64,000 nt of DNA from positions 14,775,810 to 14,839,809 of the forward strand of contig CM068322.1 of the NCBI GenBank assembly GCA_034766995.1. The letters are read 5' to 3'. The notes under the pieces are model-generated. The model saw only the letters and a program-made list of their open reading frames with translations, made no database searches and was not told where the DNA came from. Shown in pieces: positions 52,613 to 64,000 of the stretch (position 1 is the first letter of the stretch; every line of letters begins with the position of its first letter). The translations under genes were made by a program, and so were the position numbers. The stretch is from Acanthacorydalis orientalis. Lineage: Eukaryota; Arthropoda; Insecta; Megaloptera; Corydalidae.

Positions 52613-53276
52613 ATAAATGTGTATGTATGCGTGTGTGCGCACAAGATTTTCGTACTATTGTAAATCAAGGAAAGGATAAACTGATGAAACTGAAATAGTG
52701 TGTGATTATCTGTGCCAATGGAAGAGAAATAAAATAATGCTTAAAAATTCATTTGTGTTACATGAAAGCGAAAGTAGTATAAATCTGAAGGCCACTGACC
52801 GCTTCCTTGGTTAATTATTACATGAAATTCACATAATTTAGACACAATATTAATTTAAGAAGCTAATTAAGATAACTGTTTTATATTTCAGATATAATAA
52901 TATTTTTTAATAGATGAACTTTAATATTTTATACAGGTGTTAAACAATGAACACATATTACTAAATAAACATTTTTGTATAATGAAATTTATTTTTTTAA
53001 CTTTATTTATAATTTTTACTATTATGTGCCTTGCTATAATATTTGCAATTAATGTTCCTATATTTAACTTGCTATTTAATGTATTTTAAGCTTAATGTTT
53101 GTAAAAATATAAAAATATACAATGTTATTTAACTATTGACTTGCAGTTTTATTTGAACCTTGAATATAAATACAAAGTATGCTATATTTTTTAACAATGA
53201 TTAAAAGGTGCAGTGTTTGTATTCATCTAAGCATGCGGACACACACACACATATAAATACATACACACATACATAC

Positions 53277-53309
<33 letters not shown>

Positions 53310-53313
53310 CTAA

Positions 53314-53373
53314 AGGGCTTTGCCCCCTACTAGCTGCGCTCACAAACCGCAGGTTGCTGCGTTCGCCCACTTG
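53314..53373. repeat. GC-rich island beginning AGGGCTTTGCCCCCT
   Basis: Sixty bases of GC-rich sequence sit directly against a TA microsatellite. AGGGCTTTGCCCCCTACTAG is followed by CGCTCACAAACCGCAGG and GTTCGCCCAC. It shares the GGGCT..GCCC.CT opening with the island at 50933 and has no coding features. Confidence 0.5.
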
Positions 53374-53459
53374 TCAATTATAAGCCTAAACATGAACCGA
53401 ATGAAACAATAAACATATTTTTTAAAACTTATGTCTATATAATTATTAACACAGATATA

Positions 53460-53618
<159 letters not shown>

Positions 53619-54013
53619 TAGATACATAGAAAGATAGATAGTACGTACATAATATACAGAAATAAAATATACACATTATTACATCATTATTCATAGTTTA
53701 TATACTATAGTTTATACAATCATTATAAATACAGAAAATTATTTTAGCTTCAATTGTCGTATTAGATTAACAAACTCTTTTTAAAAGTTACGTTTTAACA
53801 CACAAATATAGTTAAGATTTTATTTTAAGTAGCAGTAATCCTTAAGACTTTTTTCTACATAATTTTGTTCCTAGTAATATTTCGGGCAGTAAGATAATAT
53901 ACTGTATTTTCATTATATAAAAATAATATGATAAAATAATTGAACATATCAATTTTAAAACAAAACATATCATTAAATCACAAATGTACTATGTATATGA
54001 AGGACATACACAC

Positions 54014-54087
<74 letters not shown>

Positions 54088-55803
54088 TGAAATTAAATAA
54101 TTAGAAATTAATTTATTAATAATTTGCTAATATTTAATTGTAAACGTAAGCCTTATAAATTATTTTTATTCATCATTGGGCTGTATATTTTTAAAAAAAT
54201 CACCTATTGTCACAGCTGCTACAAAACTTTGAGTACTTTTATTGTAAAGTATTTATTTTTACTAGTAATTTTTCGCCAACTCATGCTTTTGATTCATCCT
54301 TTCGCTTTGTTCGCCTTTGTGTTTATTTACAATGCGTCATATTTTTTATGTCTTTTGAAAATACTACTTTTAAAATTACTTTATTGAAAATTTTTATATG
54401 ATATTATTATAATAATATTTTATATACATTTTCGTATATATTTTACGTTTTATTCTTTAGCGCACAAATAATAATAATAAAACTATTTAAGAAATTTCAA
54501 GAGCAATTTTGTGTGGCACCTTTAAGGAATTGCTTAGTTTTGTCAGTTTTCGTAATCCTGTTTTACATAAAACTGAAATTCTCATATTCTTTCTATTGGA
54601 ATTTAACGGTAACCAAAAAAATCTAAATGTTAATCTATAATATTCTAATCAATAATTAATCATACTTTATAATAAGATTTATTGAAATCAATGAACTATT
54701 GATGAAAACTTGATCAGTTAACTAAAACTAATTGGTTATGTTTTATTTCTTAGTTATTAATTTTTATCTAATACAGAAGCTTCCTATTAAAAACAATAAA
54801 ATCTTAATTATTAAGACTAATAGTTAGTAATTGAAACATTGAAAATTATAACAATAAAAAGGATAGGTTTATGTTAACATAAATTTGTTTATTGATAATA
54901 AATTGCAAATAGAATTATTTTAAAATAATAACAAAAAAAGTTCAATGAACTCGTTTTCAATGAAAGGTAATACTTCTTTGTTTATATTTTATACTTTTTT
55001 AATTAAAAGCGATATTGATACAGGCTATTAGATAACACTAGACAATATATATATCTTGTAACTGTAAATTCACTTTCAACAAAACGTAATAATATTCTCT
55101 TCTTTTTGAATACTTTAAGATAGTAAATACAAACAAATATAATAATTGAAAACGAATTAATGAATTCTTCGCACAACAGTTCCAGTTCAAAAATTACGTT
55201 CACAATCAGGAATTCTTTTGTTTTTATTTTTCATTTTACTTCAATTAATGTTCTCATAAGTAGTTGTTATAAATTCAAAAACAACTATATATAAAATATT
55301 ACATTTTTATATATTTGTTAGTTCTATTTTAATGTAATAATTAATAACAACATATCATTGATATATTTTTACAATTTTTTAAGTTCATATTATGAATATA
55401 AAATTAATATTACGAACATTAAATTTTTTAAGGTGATGCACTGTACTGACATTATTAATAAATAAAATATTTTAATTACTGTAGTGTATGCAATTGTTAA
55501 TAAATTGAAATTTTATGTTAAATATTTATACAGTTTTATAATAGAATTCATATTCTGTAAACAAAAGTGTCTGGCAGTGAGAATAACTTAATTTAAATTT
55601 AATGAAGCATTATTATGATACATATATGTATGTACATATATATGTTTATATACGCGCGCACACAGACATCACATATATATATATATACCTGAGACTTAAT
55701 TTCTGGAAAATAATTTCATTGTTCAAATTGAAAATTCTCTATTTCTAGGTCTGAATAATAAAAAATATATACGTATACGAACATATTTTTTTATTATTCA
55801 TAC

Positions 55804-55842
<39 letters not shown>

Positions 55843-56081
55843 GAAATCATTTTTTCATTAGAATGCCTATGTATATATTTATGTCTATTAAAATTATGAT
55901 CTCGACATCTTATAACTGCGGTGATGATGGTTACGTCAATACACACTTTTTATTGCGACATAATACAGTTCTTTATATGAAGTCTCCAATGCTGTACCTA
56001 ATTTTTTTTACCACAAATTATGAGAATAAAATCAGGTGGCATATATCTCTCTCACTCCTCTGTGTGTGTGTATATATATAT

Positions 56082-56131
<50 letters not shown>

Positions 56132-56241
56132 AGTAGTAGTAGTATTTAATAAGTATACAATAAAATAATTTACTAATGTAACTGGTTTTTCTTGAAAGCA
56201 TTTGTATAGAATTCATAAAATTTAAAACTACTAAAAATAAA

Positions 56242-56296
<55 letters not shown>

Positions 56297-56909
56297 TTTT
56301 TGTCAATAAATCTAACAAAACACTATTTAAAAATTATAAAATTAAAGTTTCAAATAAGAATAAATAAAGTAATAAAAATCTTGTTTTATTTTTTTTACAA
56401 TTTTATCGTGTTTATTTCCTGCCAAAAATCATCTTAATAAATAATCACATATTTTTTACTTAGACCTCTTTTCACAAACATTTTCTCTGATTAATTTTAT
56501 ATTCAAAATTAATTCACTGCAATGTATTAAAGATTTTTATAAAAATTAATTTCGTAAATAATTTTTAAGTACATCACGTGTTATATTTTATTTTATAAAA
56601 ATTTATATGAAATAAGTATAGTATTCCCTAATATCTTAATACAAGGATTTTATTTATATTACATTACATAATTGTATTACCTAGGTGAAGTAAAATTAAA
56701 ATGTATTCTTACAATTTACAAAATCATTTTTATATTATAATTATTTATTTTATATAATAACAATAATGTTATTCAAAAATATCGATTTAATTACTATTTT
56801 TTTAATAATAACATTATTTGGATAACTTGCACACTTTATTCATACACATTCAAAAGGAAGGAATGAATTTAAAAAAAAATATTGATTTTAAATGTATTTC
56901 TGATTATAC

Positions 56910-56980
<71 letters not shown>

Positions 56981-57113
56981 CCGATTTTTCAGTTATTTCG
57001 CTCAGAAACAAGATAAGAATTAATTTATTTTCATATTATTAGAATTATTATTATTATATTCCTTGATAGTTAATTATTTAAATCCTATATAAAATTCTTT
57101 AGTTGAAGCGTAG

Positions 57114-57126
57114 TGGTCAGAGGTCA
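57114..57126 (+). promoter_or_regulatory. DR1 nuclear-receptor site upstream of ABCD3
   Basis: TGGTCA-G-AGGTCA is a direct repeat of two nuclear-receptor half-sites with a one-base spacer, the form bound by HNF4 and RXR-type heterodimers. It lies about 210 bases upstream of the ABCD3 start codon. It is enclosed by the inverted pair TGAAGCG (57104-57110) and CGCTTCA (57133-57139). The sequence is directly seen; a regulatory role is inferred. Confidence 0.45.
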
Positions 57127-57334
57127 AAAAACCGCTTCACGTTTTAATACTTAAAACTTCGCAAGTTTTATATCAGCTCTGTATCGTTCGATCATTCCAA
57201 CAGTAAGTGTTCGAAGTGTATTGTTTTGATTGTGGCAGGTGGGTGATATCAGTATCGCTGTGTCATGATTGCAATAGGGAATCTGATTACAAATTATGAT
57301 TTGTGAATTGTGTTGATTAATAATTTTTTTAACT

Positions 57335-59620
57335 ATGGCTCCTAATTTAAGTAAATTATTAACCAAAAGCAATGTGGTGGGTGTCTCGGGGTTATGTGCA
57401 GTATTATGGATATTATCTAATAAAAAAAAATCACGGAAGTGCAGGTATAGTAAGGTTATTTATGTAATATAAACAAATATATTAAGTAATAAGTAATATA
57501 TTTGAGAAAATTATATAAAATTGTAGACAAATTCGACCAGAAGATGAAATTCAGTATATGATTTCTGAAAAAAATGATAAAAACAAGGTGAAAGCGCATG
57601 TAGATAAACAATTTATGAAACAATTACATCAGTTACTTTCTATAACAATACCAGGATGGACATCAGCCGAAGCAGGTTTTGTTGTATTAATTGCAGCAAG
57701 TTTAGTTGCAAGATCTCTTTGTGATATTTGGATGATACAGAACGGTACCAGAGTTGAGAGGTAAAGTGTTACAAAAAAGTTTTCGTGAATGTCTGTCAGG
57801 GACTGATTCTATACATAATGTCTTTTTTAGTGCCATTGTCGATATGAATTTTCCACTGTTTCGACAGCGACTTTTCAAATTTTTTCTTGCCATGCCTTTG
57901 ATATCAGTAGTTAACAATGTTTTAAAGTGGTCAATAGGTGAATTGAAACTTAGATTGCGGTGTAACTTAACTCAAAATTTATATAGTGAATATTTACGAT
58001 CGTTTACATATTACCGAATGTCTAATATTGATAACAGAATAGCTAATGCTGATCAACTTTTAACAACAGATGTAGATAAATTTTGTGACAGTGTCACTGA
58101 TTTGTATTCCAATATTGCAAAACCTTTATTAGATATTTCTATTTATGTTTATCGTTTAACAATATCAATGGGTGGACAAACTCCAGCTATTATGTTGGGT
58201 TATCTGTTTGTATCTGGAGTTGTCTTAACTTATTTACGAAGACCAACAGGAAGGATGACTGTAGTAGAACAAAAACTTGAAGGACAGTTCAGGCATATAA
58301 ATTCTAGATTAATCACACATTCCGAAGAAGTTGCATTTTATCAAGGAAATTCTAGAGAACGACTTACATTAATGGCAAGTTTTAATAAACTTATAGCACA
58401 TTTGAGGAAATTCTTAGAGTTTAAAGTATTAATGGGTGTTATAGATAACATTGTTGCAAAGTGTAAGTCTGATTTATAATTTATTGTAATTATTTTTATT
58501 AACAGCTATTTTTTTTTGATGAATAGATATTGCAACGTGTGTAGGATTTTATGCTGTTTCAATACCATTTTTCACAAAAAATCATCCTATAACTACTGGT
58601 GGACACAATGAAAGGTTTCGTCTATATTATACTTTTGGAAGAATGTTAGTGAAGTTAGCAGAAGCTATAGGAAGGCTTGTTTTAGCAGGCCGTGAACTTA
58701 CACGCCTTGCTGGATTTACAGCAAGAGTCACACAGTTACGTCAAGTGTTAAATGAATTAAATAATGGAAAATATGAGAGAACTATGCTAACAGGGGGATT
58801 AGCGCTTGTACCAGGTGCTGGAAGACTTGTATTTCAAGACAATATTATACGTTTTGATCAAGTCCCACTCGTAACACCAAATGGTGATATATTAGTAAAA
58901 AATTTAACCTTTGAAGTTCGTTCTGGTACTAATGTTTTGGTTTGTGGCCCGAATGGTTGTGGTAAATCCAGCTTGTTTCGTATACTTGGTGAATTATGGC
59001 CTTTGTTTGGTGGAACTTTGATAAAACCACCTCGTGGAAAGTTGTTTTACATTCCACAAAGACCTTATATGACATTAGGATCATTAAGAGACCAGTTGAC
59101 TTATCCACACACTCATTCTGAAATGAGGCGTAGAGGTATTTCAGATGCACAGTTATTAGAACATTTGGATCGTGTTCAATTATTATATTTAGTAGAAAGA
59201 GAAGGAGGTCTCGATGCTGTTGCTGATTGGATGGATGTGTTGTCAGGTGGAGAAAAACAAAGGATTGCGGTATAAACCACATTATATTGTGTATAAATTT
59301 TGCACTAAAAAAAATTTTTTTCAGATGGCTCGATTATTTTACCATAAACCACAGTTTGCGATTTTAGATGAATGTACAAGTGCCGTATCTGTTGATGTTG
59401 AAGGCAGCATGTATCAGTATTGTCGAGAGGTATACTGTTTGAATAAATCTTTGAAATTTAATTATAATCCCATTTTTATTTTCAGGTCGGAATTACATTA
59501 TTTACTGTTTCACATCGTCGGTCTTTATGGAAACATCATGATCATTATTTACAGTTTGATGGACATGGCAATTATAAATTTCAATCAATAGAATCAGATA
59601 CTGAACAGTTCGGTTCTTAA
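57335..59620 (+). CDS. ABCD3: ABCD3/PMP70, peroxisomal half ABC transporter
   Basis: Six exons, 57335-57444, 57527-57760, 57831-58462, 58527-59269, 59325-59429 and 59486-59620, give 652 residues, matching family length. The membrane domain includes [25 protein letters not shown] and the EAA-like [10 protein letters not shown]. The nucleotide-binding domain shows Walker [10 protein letters not shown] at about 466-474, signature LSGGE at about 564, Walker B FAILDE ending at Glu589, and the H-loop SHRR around His618. The end TEQFGS is conserved with vertebrate ABCD3. The protein imports branched-chain and bile-acid-type or dicarboxylic acyl-CoAs into peroxisomes as a dimer. The first Met follows a DR1 element at 57114. 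Confidence 0.96.
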
Positions 59621-60508
59621 AATATAAGATGTTTATATACATTAATATGCATAGAGTGCATGCACAAGTTGTACAAAAAATATCTGGGTTAATATTGAAG
59701 TTTGTACTTCAAACATTTTGGAACTAATATTCAGAAATTGAATTATATGAAACAATGTCAAAGTACAATCGCATTAATGTCTGGGCAAATTTTCTTTATG
59801 TATATAAACACAAATATATATACATTTATTTACATAAGCATACTTTTCACATTTATAATTTACTTTCATTCACTGTAAATTTAATTATCTGCAGAACTCA
59901 TTTGAAATTTGACTAGTAAAAATTATTTTATTTTAAAATTTAACTTTTCAAACGTATGTTCAGTTTAGTTTCAAAATTAACTTTGCAATGAAATTGCATT
60001 AAATATGAAAGATAAAAGTGCTTCTGTATATCCATAATTTTGTTACGTTTTGCATAAAATAAGTTAACTTCTCATAAAAATAATTAAGATATAAAATAGT
60101 ATTGAAGGTAGCTGTCAATTTGGTGCTCACTTTGAAAGTTATTTTCTGTGCGGAGCTGAAAATCTAACATGAAAATGTTTATCCTTTATTTTAATTTCAA
60201 ACACTTAAAAGTTTGTTTTATTAATTTTTATTTTTACACACATACTAAAAAAACAAACAACTGATGATATTTTAAAGTAAAATTATGAAAATAACCTGAC
60301 AACTCATATTCTCTATCAAATCTTATGGATATGTATATTTAAAAAAGTAATCTAATAGCATTATGATTTGAATAATTTTGTAATTTTTTTTTGTATTTTC
60401 AGTATTTATTATTGTTACGTGAGGTAAAAATTTACTATAACTAATTTTTTATTTAGTAGTAATTTTGTATATATATTTGTAAGTTTTTTTATATACATTA
60501 ATATATTT

Positions 60509-60528
60509 TATATATATATATATGTGTG

Positions 60529-60585
<57 letters not shown>
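60509..60585. repeat. (TA)n microsatellite
   Basis: About 75 bases of TA with a TGTGTGTATG block near the left end. Confidence 0.95.
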
Positions 60586-60587
<2 letters not shown>

Positions 60588-61021
60588 ATAGATAGATGCC
60601 ATTTTAGTTTATAATAATTACTTTTTAGTAAATGGAAAATAATAGTTTTTTATTTCATTGACAGGTGTTTTTTAGTTACTTAATGTTAACAGAGTTATAA
60701 TATAATAATTGTTTTTAAGTTATTTATTGCCAAAAGTGTTTATTCATTATGCAAGTACTTCAAGCAGCTGTATAAACATGTCATAACTTTATTATTGACA
60801 AATAAATACTTGCAAATATTTTGTGAAATACACAAAATTCAATACATTTTCTAATGTATGGTGGGTTAGTTAAAAATGTAATAGCAAAATTGTTTTAAGT
60901 TTATATAATAGCATTTTGTAAAATATTTTGTTAATAAATGTATTTTTATTTGATATTGTTTATTTTAAATATTTATTCCTTTGTTTATTTACATTTAGCT
61001 GTATATCAGTGAATCTTCAAA

Positions 61022-62029
61022 GGTAATAGTTCTGTTTAAGGACTTTGGTGAAAACGCACTTTAAAAATTCAAATTTATTGCTAAATTGATTGATTGCAAT
61101 GTAAAACGTGATTTTAAGTCGGGGGAGCAAGGATTTTACAATAAATATGAGAAAACAGTAAAAAAAAGTGACCGACTAACAGCAAGTGCTAACTGCAAAA
61201 ATGGTCTTTTTATCGCAAAAAGGCCTTTTTTATCGTGAAAAACTCTTTTTCATTGAACATTTATCAATAAAAACATTGGACAGTCACTTGCATAAGACAT
61301 TTTTCTACATTTAAAAGCGAAAAACTTTGTGTAAAAAATTTAATGAAACTAGACATTCGCTTGACTCGCCTATTATTAATCTGCTCGGCACTGCTATATG
61401 AATCAGCATACCTTATGGCACGATTATATGCAGATACTTTATCTATGATCATATGCATGCAAATTACAAACGCTTTTAAAGTTCGATTTTGACTAGTCAA
61501 TATATATCGTGATTTATAAAATTAAAATTAGACATCCTTCACCCTCATTCTCACCTTCACCCTTTCTGACCCGGCCAAGCGCAGGTATACAGCTCTGAGT
61601 ACAAAATAATTTGTACTAAGTCACGTCACTTGTTTATACGCATATGAACGCGCTATAACGGATGCGCCGCGCGAAATAATGACATAGCGAATCACGCGAA
61701 TATCTAGTTTCATTAAGTTTCTTACGCGAACTTTTTCGCTTTTAAATGTAGCAAAATGTATTATACAAGTGATTATTTGGTGCTTTTACCGGTAATTATT
61801 CAATGGAGAAGCGTTTTTCAGATAATAAATTCCCTTTTACGATAAGAGACCATTTTTGCAGTTCGTACTTGTCAGTTGGTCACTTTTTTTACTGTTTTTT
61901 CATACTATTTACTGCAAGTCTTGCTCCCCCGACTTAAAATCACGTTTTACATTGTAATCAATCAATTTAGCAAGAAATTTGAATTTTTAAAGTGCGTTCT
62001 CACAAAAATCCTTAAACTCAACTATTACC
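61022..62029. mobile_element. 1-kb foldback element with about 345-base inverted arms
   Basis: The left arm (61022-61370) and right arm (61685-62029) are inverted copies with scattered differences and small indels. Landmarks seen on both sides are GGTAATAGTT at the very ends, GTGATTTTAAGTCGGGGGAG, CTGCAAAAATGGTCT, and CTACATTTAAAAGCGAAAAA before AATGAAACTAGA. About 310 bases of unique loop lie between. Outer arm sequence matches the small element at 31813-31972. No transposase frame is present, so it would depend on another element. The 8 bases outside each end (TCTTCAAA and AAAATTTG) do not match. Confidence 0.85.
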
Positions 62030-62337
62030 AAAATTTGTCTTTCTCTAATATACAATTTTATTTACTTTCATATCATAATTAAATAGTATAAACAAATATA
62101 ATGAATTTTATCATAAAGCCGCCTCACATAAACTATAAATAAATATTCCTGATATATTTTTTGTAGATGCTTCAAATTTTTTGAAGTTTACAATAATGTA
62201 CCCTACAACATGAAAAAAGTTATGAAGCACTAATCTGCAACACAAATTAACAACAGCACAATCAGTATATTTTGGGAATATACAAGTTCTTAATATTGGT
62301 TAACTTATTTACAAATTTTAATTTTTTTATTTAAACT

Positions 62338-64000
62338 ATGACATCAAAAATATGTCCAGATATGGCTTTTAATGTATTTTCATCATTACTATTCCTTTTA
62401 TATTTTATTTCATCATATTTTATATTTAATAAAGTGTATGATACCTCGCAAAATGTTATAGATGAAAAATTTCATATCCCACAAGGGTTACAATATTGCA
62501 AAGGAAATTTTAGTTATGTGAGTTTAAAAAGTAACAAAATTATAATTTTGTATAAAAATCTAAATAATTTTAGTATGATCCGAAAATAACAACACTGCCA
62601 GGATTATATATAGTATCTACAGTATTATTATATATTTGGGGAAAATGTACAGTGTTTTGGTTAAGATTTGTAAATTTGACTGCTTCTGCAGTTAATTTTA
62701 TTATTATTGAAAAACTTCTCTGCATCGAGTTTAAGAAAAAGAATAAATATGTATGTATAAGAGAGGTATTAAATTACAAAAAATTTAAAAAAAATACTTT
62801 TACAGGTGTTTAATAAATGGAAGCTTACAATTGCAAGTTTTAACATTGCCATATTTCCTCCATTATATTTTTTTAGTCATTTGTATTATACTGATACGTT
62901 ATCTTTAACTTTTGTATTATGTTTATTTTTGTTCGCATCATATGAAAAACATGTAATTGCGTCGATAGCAGGTAAATTTAAAATGCTGTAATTTTATTCA
63001 TGTTTTGTATTTTTTTTCTATGTTATTATTTTATTCTTCAGGAAGTTTTTCAATAATGATTAGACAGACTAATGTAATATGGGTAGGAATGGTGTTTGGT
63101 CATTTTATTTTAAATATTTATTTATCTAAATGTATAAATATAAATAAAAAGTATCAAAAATTGAAGTTGTCATATAATGAAGGAAATGAATTCTCATATA
63201 TCTTAAATGTAAGTTTATTTTCAATAGTTCTTACATGTTTTAATTATATTTAGTATGTATTCCTTCATTAAAATATATCAAGAATATTGTTAGCGTTGTA
63301 ATGTTAATTTTTAATATTCATAATTATTTTCAGAATCTACGATTGATTGGATCAAGTTTTGTGAAAATGAAATATTCTTTACAGAAAGTATCTAAAAAAG
63401 ATTGGTTGGCTATATTGTGTTATTTATCAGTCCTTATAACTTTTTTAATATTTATCCTCCTGAATGGAGGTTTAGTTGTTGGTGATAAAGCAGCTCATAC
63501 TGCTAACATTCATATACCACAATTGTTTTACTTTAGTTTATTTTACTTCATATTCAGTTTCCCCTTTATTATAATACGATTAAAAACATTCATATCACAA
63601 ATTAAGTCTAGACCAGTTATTTTCATTTCATTCGTTTTATGTATTTTGTTGGTAGTACATTACAATACTTTAATTCATCCATATTTATTAGCTGACAATC
63701 GTCACTACACATTTTATGTATGGAACCGATTATATGGTAGATATTTTTATGTTAAATACATAATGGTACTTGTTTACATATTTTCAATATATGCCATTAT
63801 TTTGAATTTGATGTCAGCAAATGATTTTGCTTTTTTTATTATTTTTTTACCTTGCTTAATTATTGCACTGATTTTACAGAAAATGATTGAAGTTCGATAT
63901 TTTTTGCTTCCTTTTATAATAATAAATTTAAAAAGAAGTAGTATCTTGAACTGGCAATTAATTACAGAGAGTGTAATGTTTTTAATAATAAATTTCATAA
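62338..64000 (+). CDS. ALG10: ALG10, dolichyl-P-Glc alpha-1,2-glucosyltransferase (3' end beyond window)
   Basis: Exons 62338-62517, 62574-62750, 62806-62971, 63042-63208 and 63334 onward give about 452 residues before the window ends. The protein is a polytopic ER membrane enzyme. It adds the third and last glucose to the lipid-linked oligosaccharide used for N-glycosylation. Family motifs include the luminal DEKFHIPQ near residue 41, SIMIRQTNVIWVG, LNGGLVVGDKAAHTA and the ALG10 hallmark HPYLLADNRHYTFYVW, followed by YFLLPF. At least nine hydrophobic segments are visible. The stop codon lies beyond the right edge. Product and calreticulin act in the same glycoprotein folding route. Confidence 0.95.

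Larger units (their letters stand above)
59621..62337. other. Interval between ABCD3 and ALG10
   Basis: It begins with the presumed ABCD3 3' UTR and contains a TA microsatellite at 60509-60585, then the 1-kb foldback element at 61022-62029. The last 300 bases are the ALG10 promoter and 5' UTR region, with no distinctive motif seen. Confidence 0.6.

Noticed and set aside
54124..54401. Hydrophobic 87-codon frame (+)
   Set aside because: Leu/Phe/Ile-rich translation of AT-rich DNA, with two overlapping frames equally open; no splice or family evidence.
58929..59282. 117-codon minus-strand frame across ABCD3 exon 4
   Set aside because: Antisense shadow of the conserved nucleotide-binding domain.

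Overview
This window is very AT-rich eukaryotic nuclear DNA crowded with (TA)n microsatellites. The genes are split by short GT-AG introns and encode typical animal proteins. An HDEL-ending calreticulin, an approximated-type (app) palmitoyltransferase and a 484-residue parkin point to an insect. Base composition and compact gene structure fit a bee, wasp or ant best, but that assignment is inference. I rebuilt ten gene models exon by exon, and the coding lengths close in frame in each. An eleventh gene at the left end has an uncertain first exon, and a twelfth (ALG10) runs off the right edge.

Layout, left to right. 0.7-3.5 kb: an unrecognised Ser/Asn/Lys-rich protein (+) behind a CpG-rich start region. 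3.5-11.2 kb: a gene-poor TA-rich stretch with a tiny TTAA-flanked palindromic element and a decayed copy of one parkin exon. 11.2-13.2 kb: parkin (-). 15.8-21.4 kb: an app/ZDHHC14-18-type DHHC palmitoyltransferase (-) with two mutually compatible last exons. 23.2-23.8 kb: TMEM242 (+). 23.9-26.6 kb: FAM32A (-), whose only coding intron holds a dead piggyBac. 26.6-28.2 kb: a decayed PIF/Harbinger element. 28.6-29.5 kb: GID8 (+). 30.1-31.2 kb: NUP35/Nup53 (-). 31.6-32.8 kb: small repeats and a tRNA-like relic. 33.3-37.0 kb: a two-RRM protein (-) that I cannot name. 38.6-41.6 kb: a pancreatic-lipase-family enzyme with a PLAT domain (+). 42.9-45.0 kb: calreticulin (-). 46.6-47.0 kb: a small single-exon orphan gene (+). 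47.0-57.3 kb: a 10-kb stretch with no convincing gene but two odd GC-rich islands. 57.3-59.6 kb: ABCD3/PMP70 (+). 61.0-62.0 kb: a 1-kb foldback element. 62.3 kb to the end: ALG10 (+).

The genes are unrelated housekeeping loci and form no operon or pathway. Loose functional themes are ER quality control and N-glycosylation (calreticulin, ALG10), ubiquitin ligases (parkin, GID8), mitochondria and peroxisomes (parkin, TMEM242, ABCD3) and the nuclear pore (NUP35). I found no evidence of a new multi-gene system. The most interesting items are the alternative last exons of app, the ghost parkin exon, the foldback family with copies at 31.8 and 61.0 kb, the DR1 nuclear-receptor site ahead of ABCD3, and two dated-looking DNA transposons that reshaped the FAM32A-GID8 neighbourhood.
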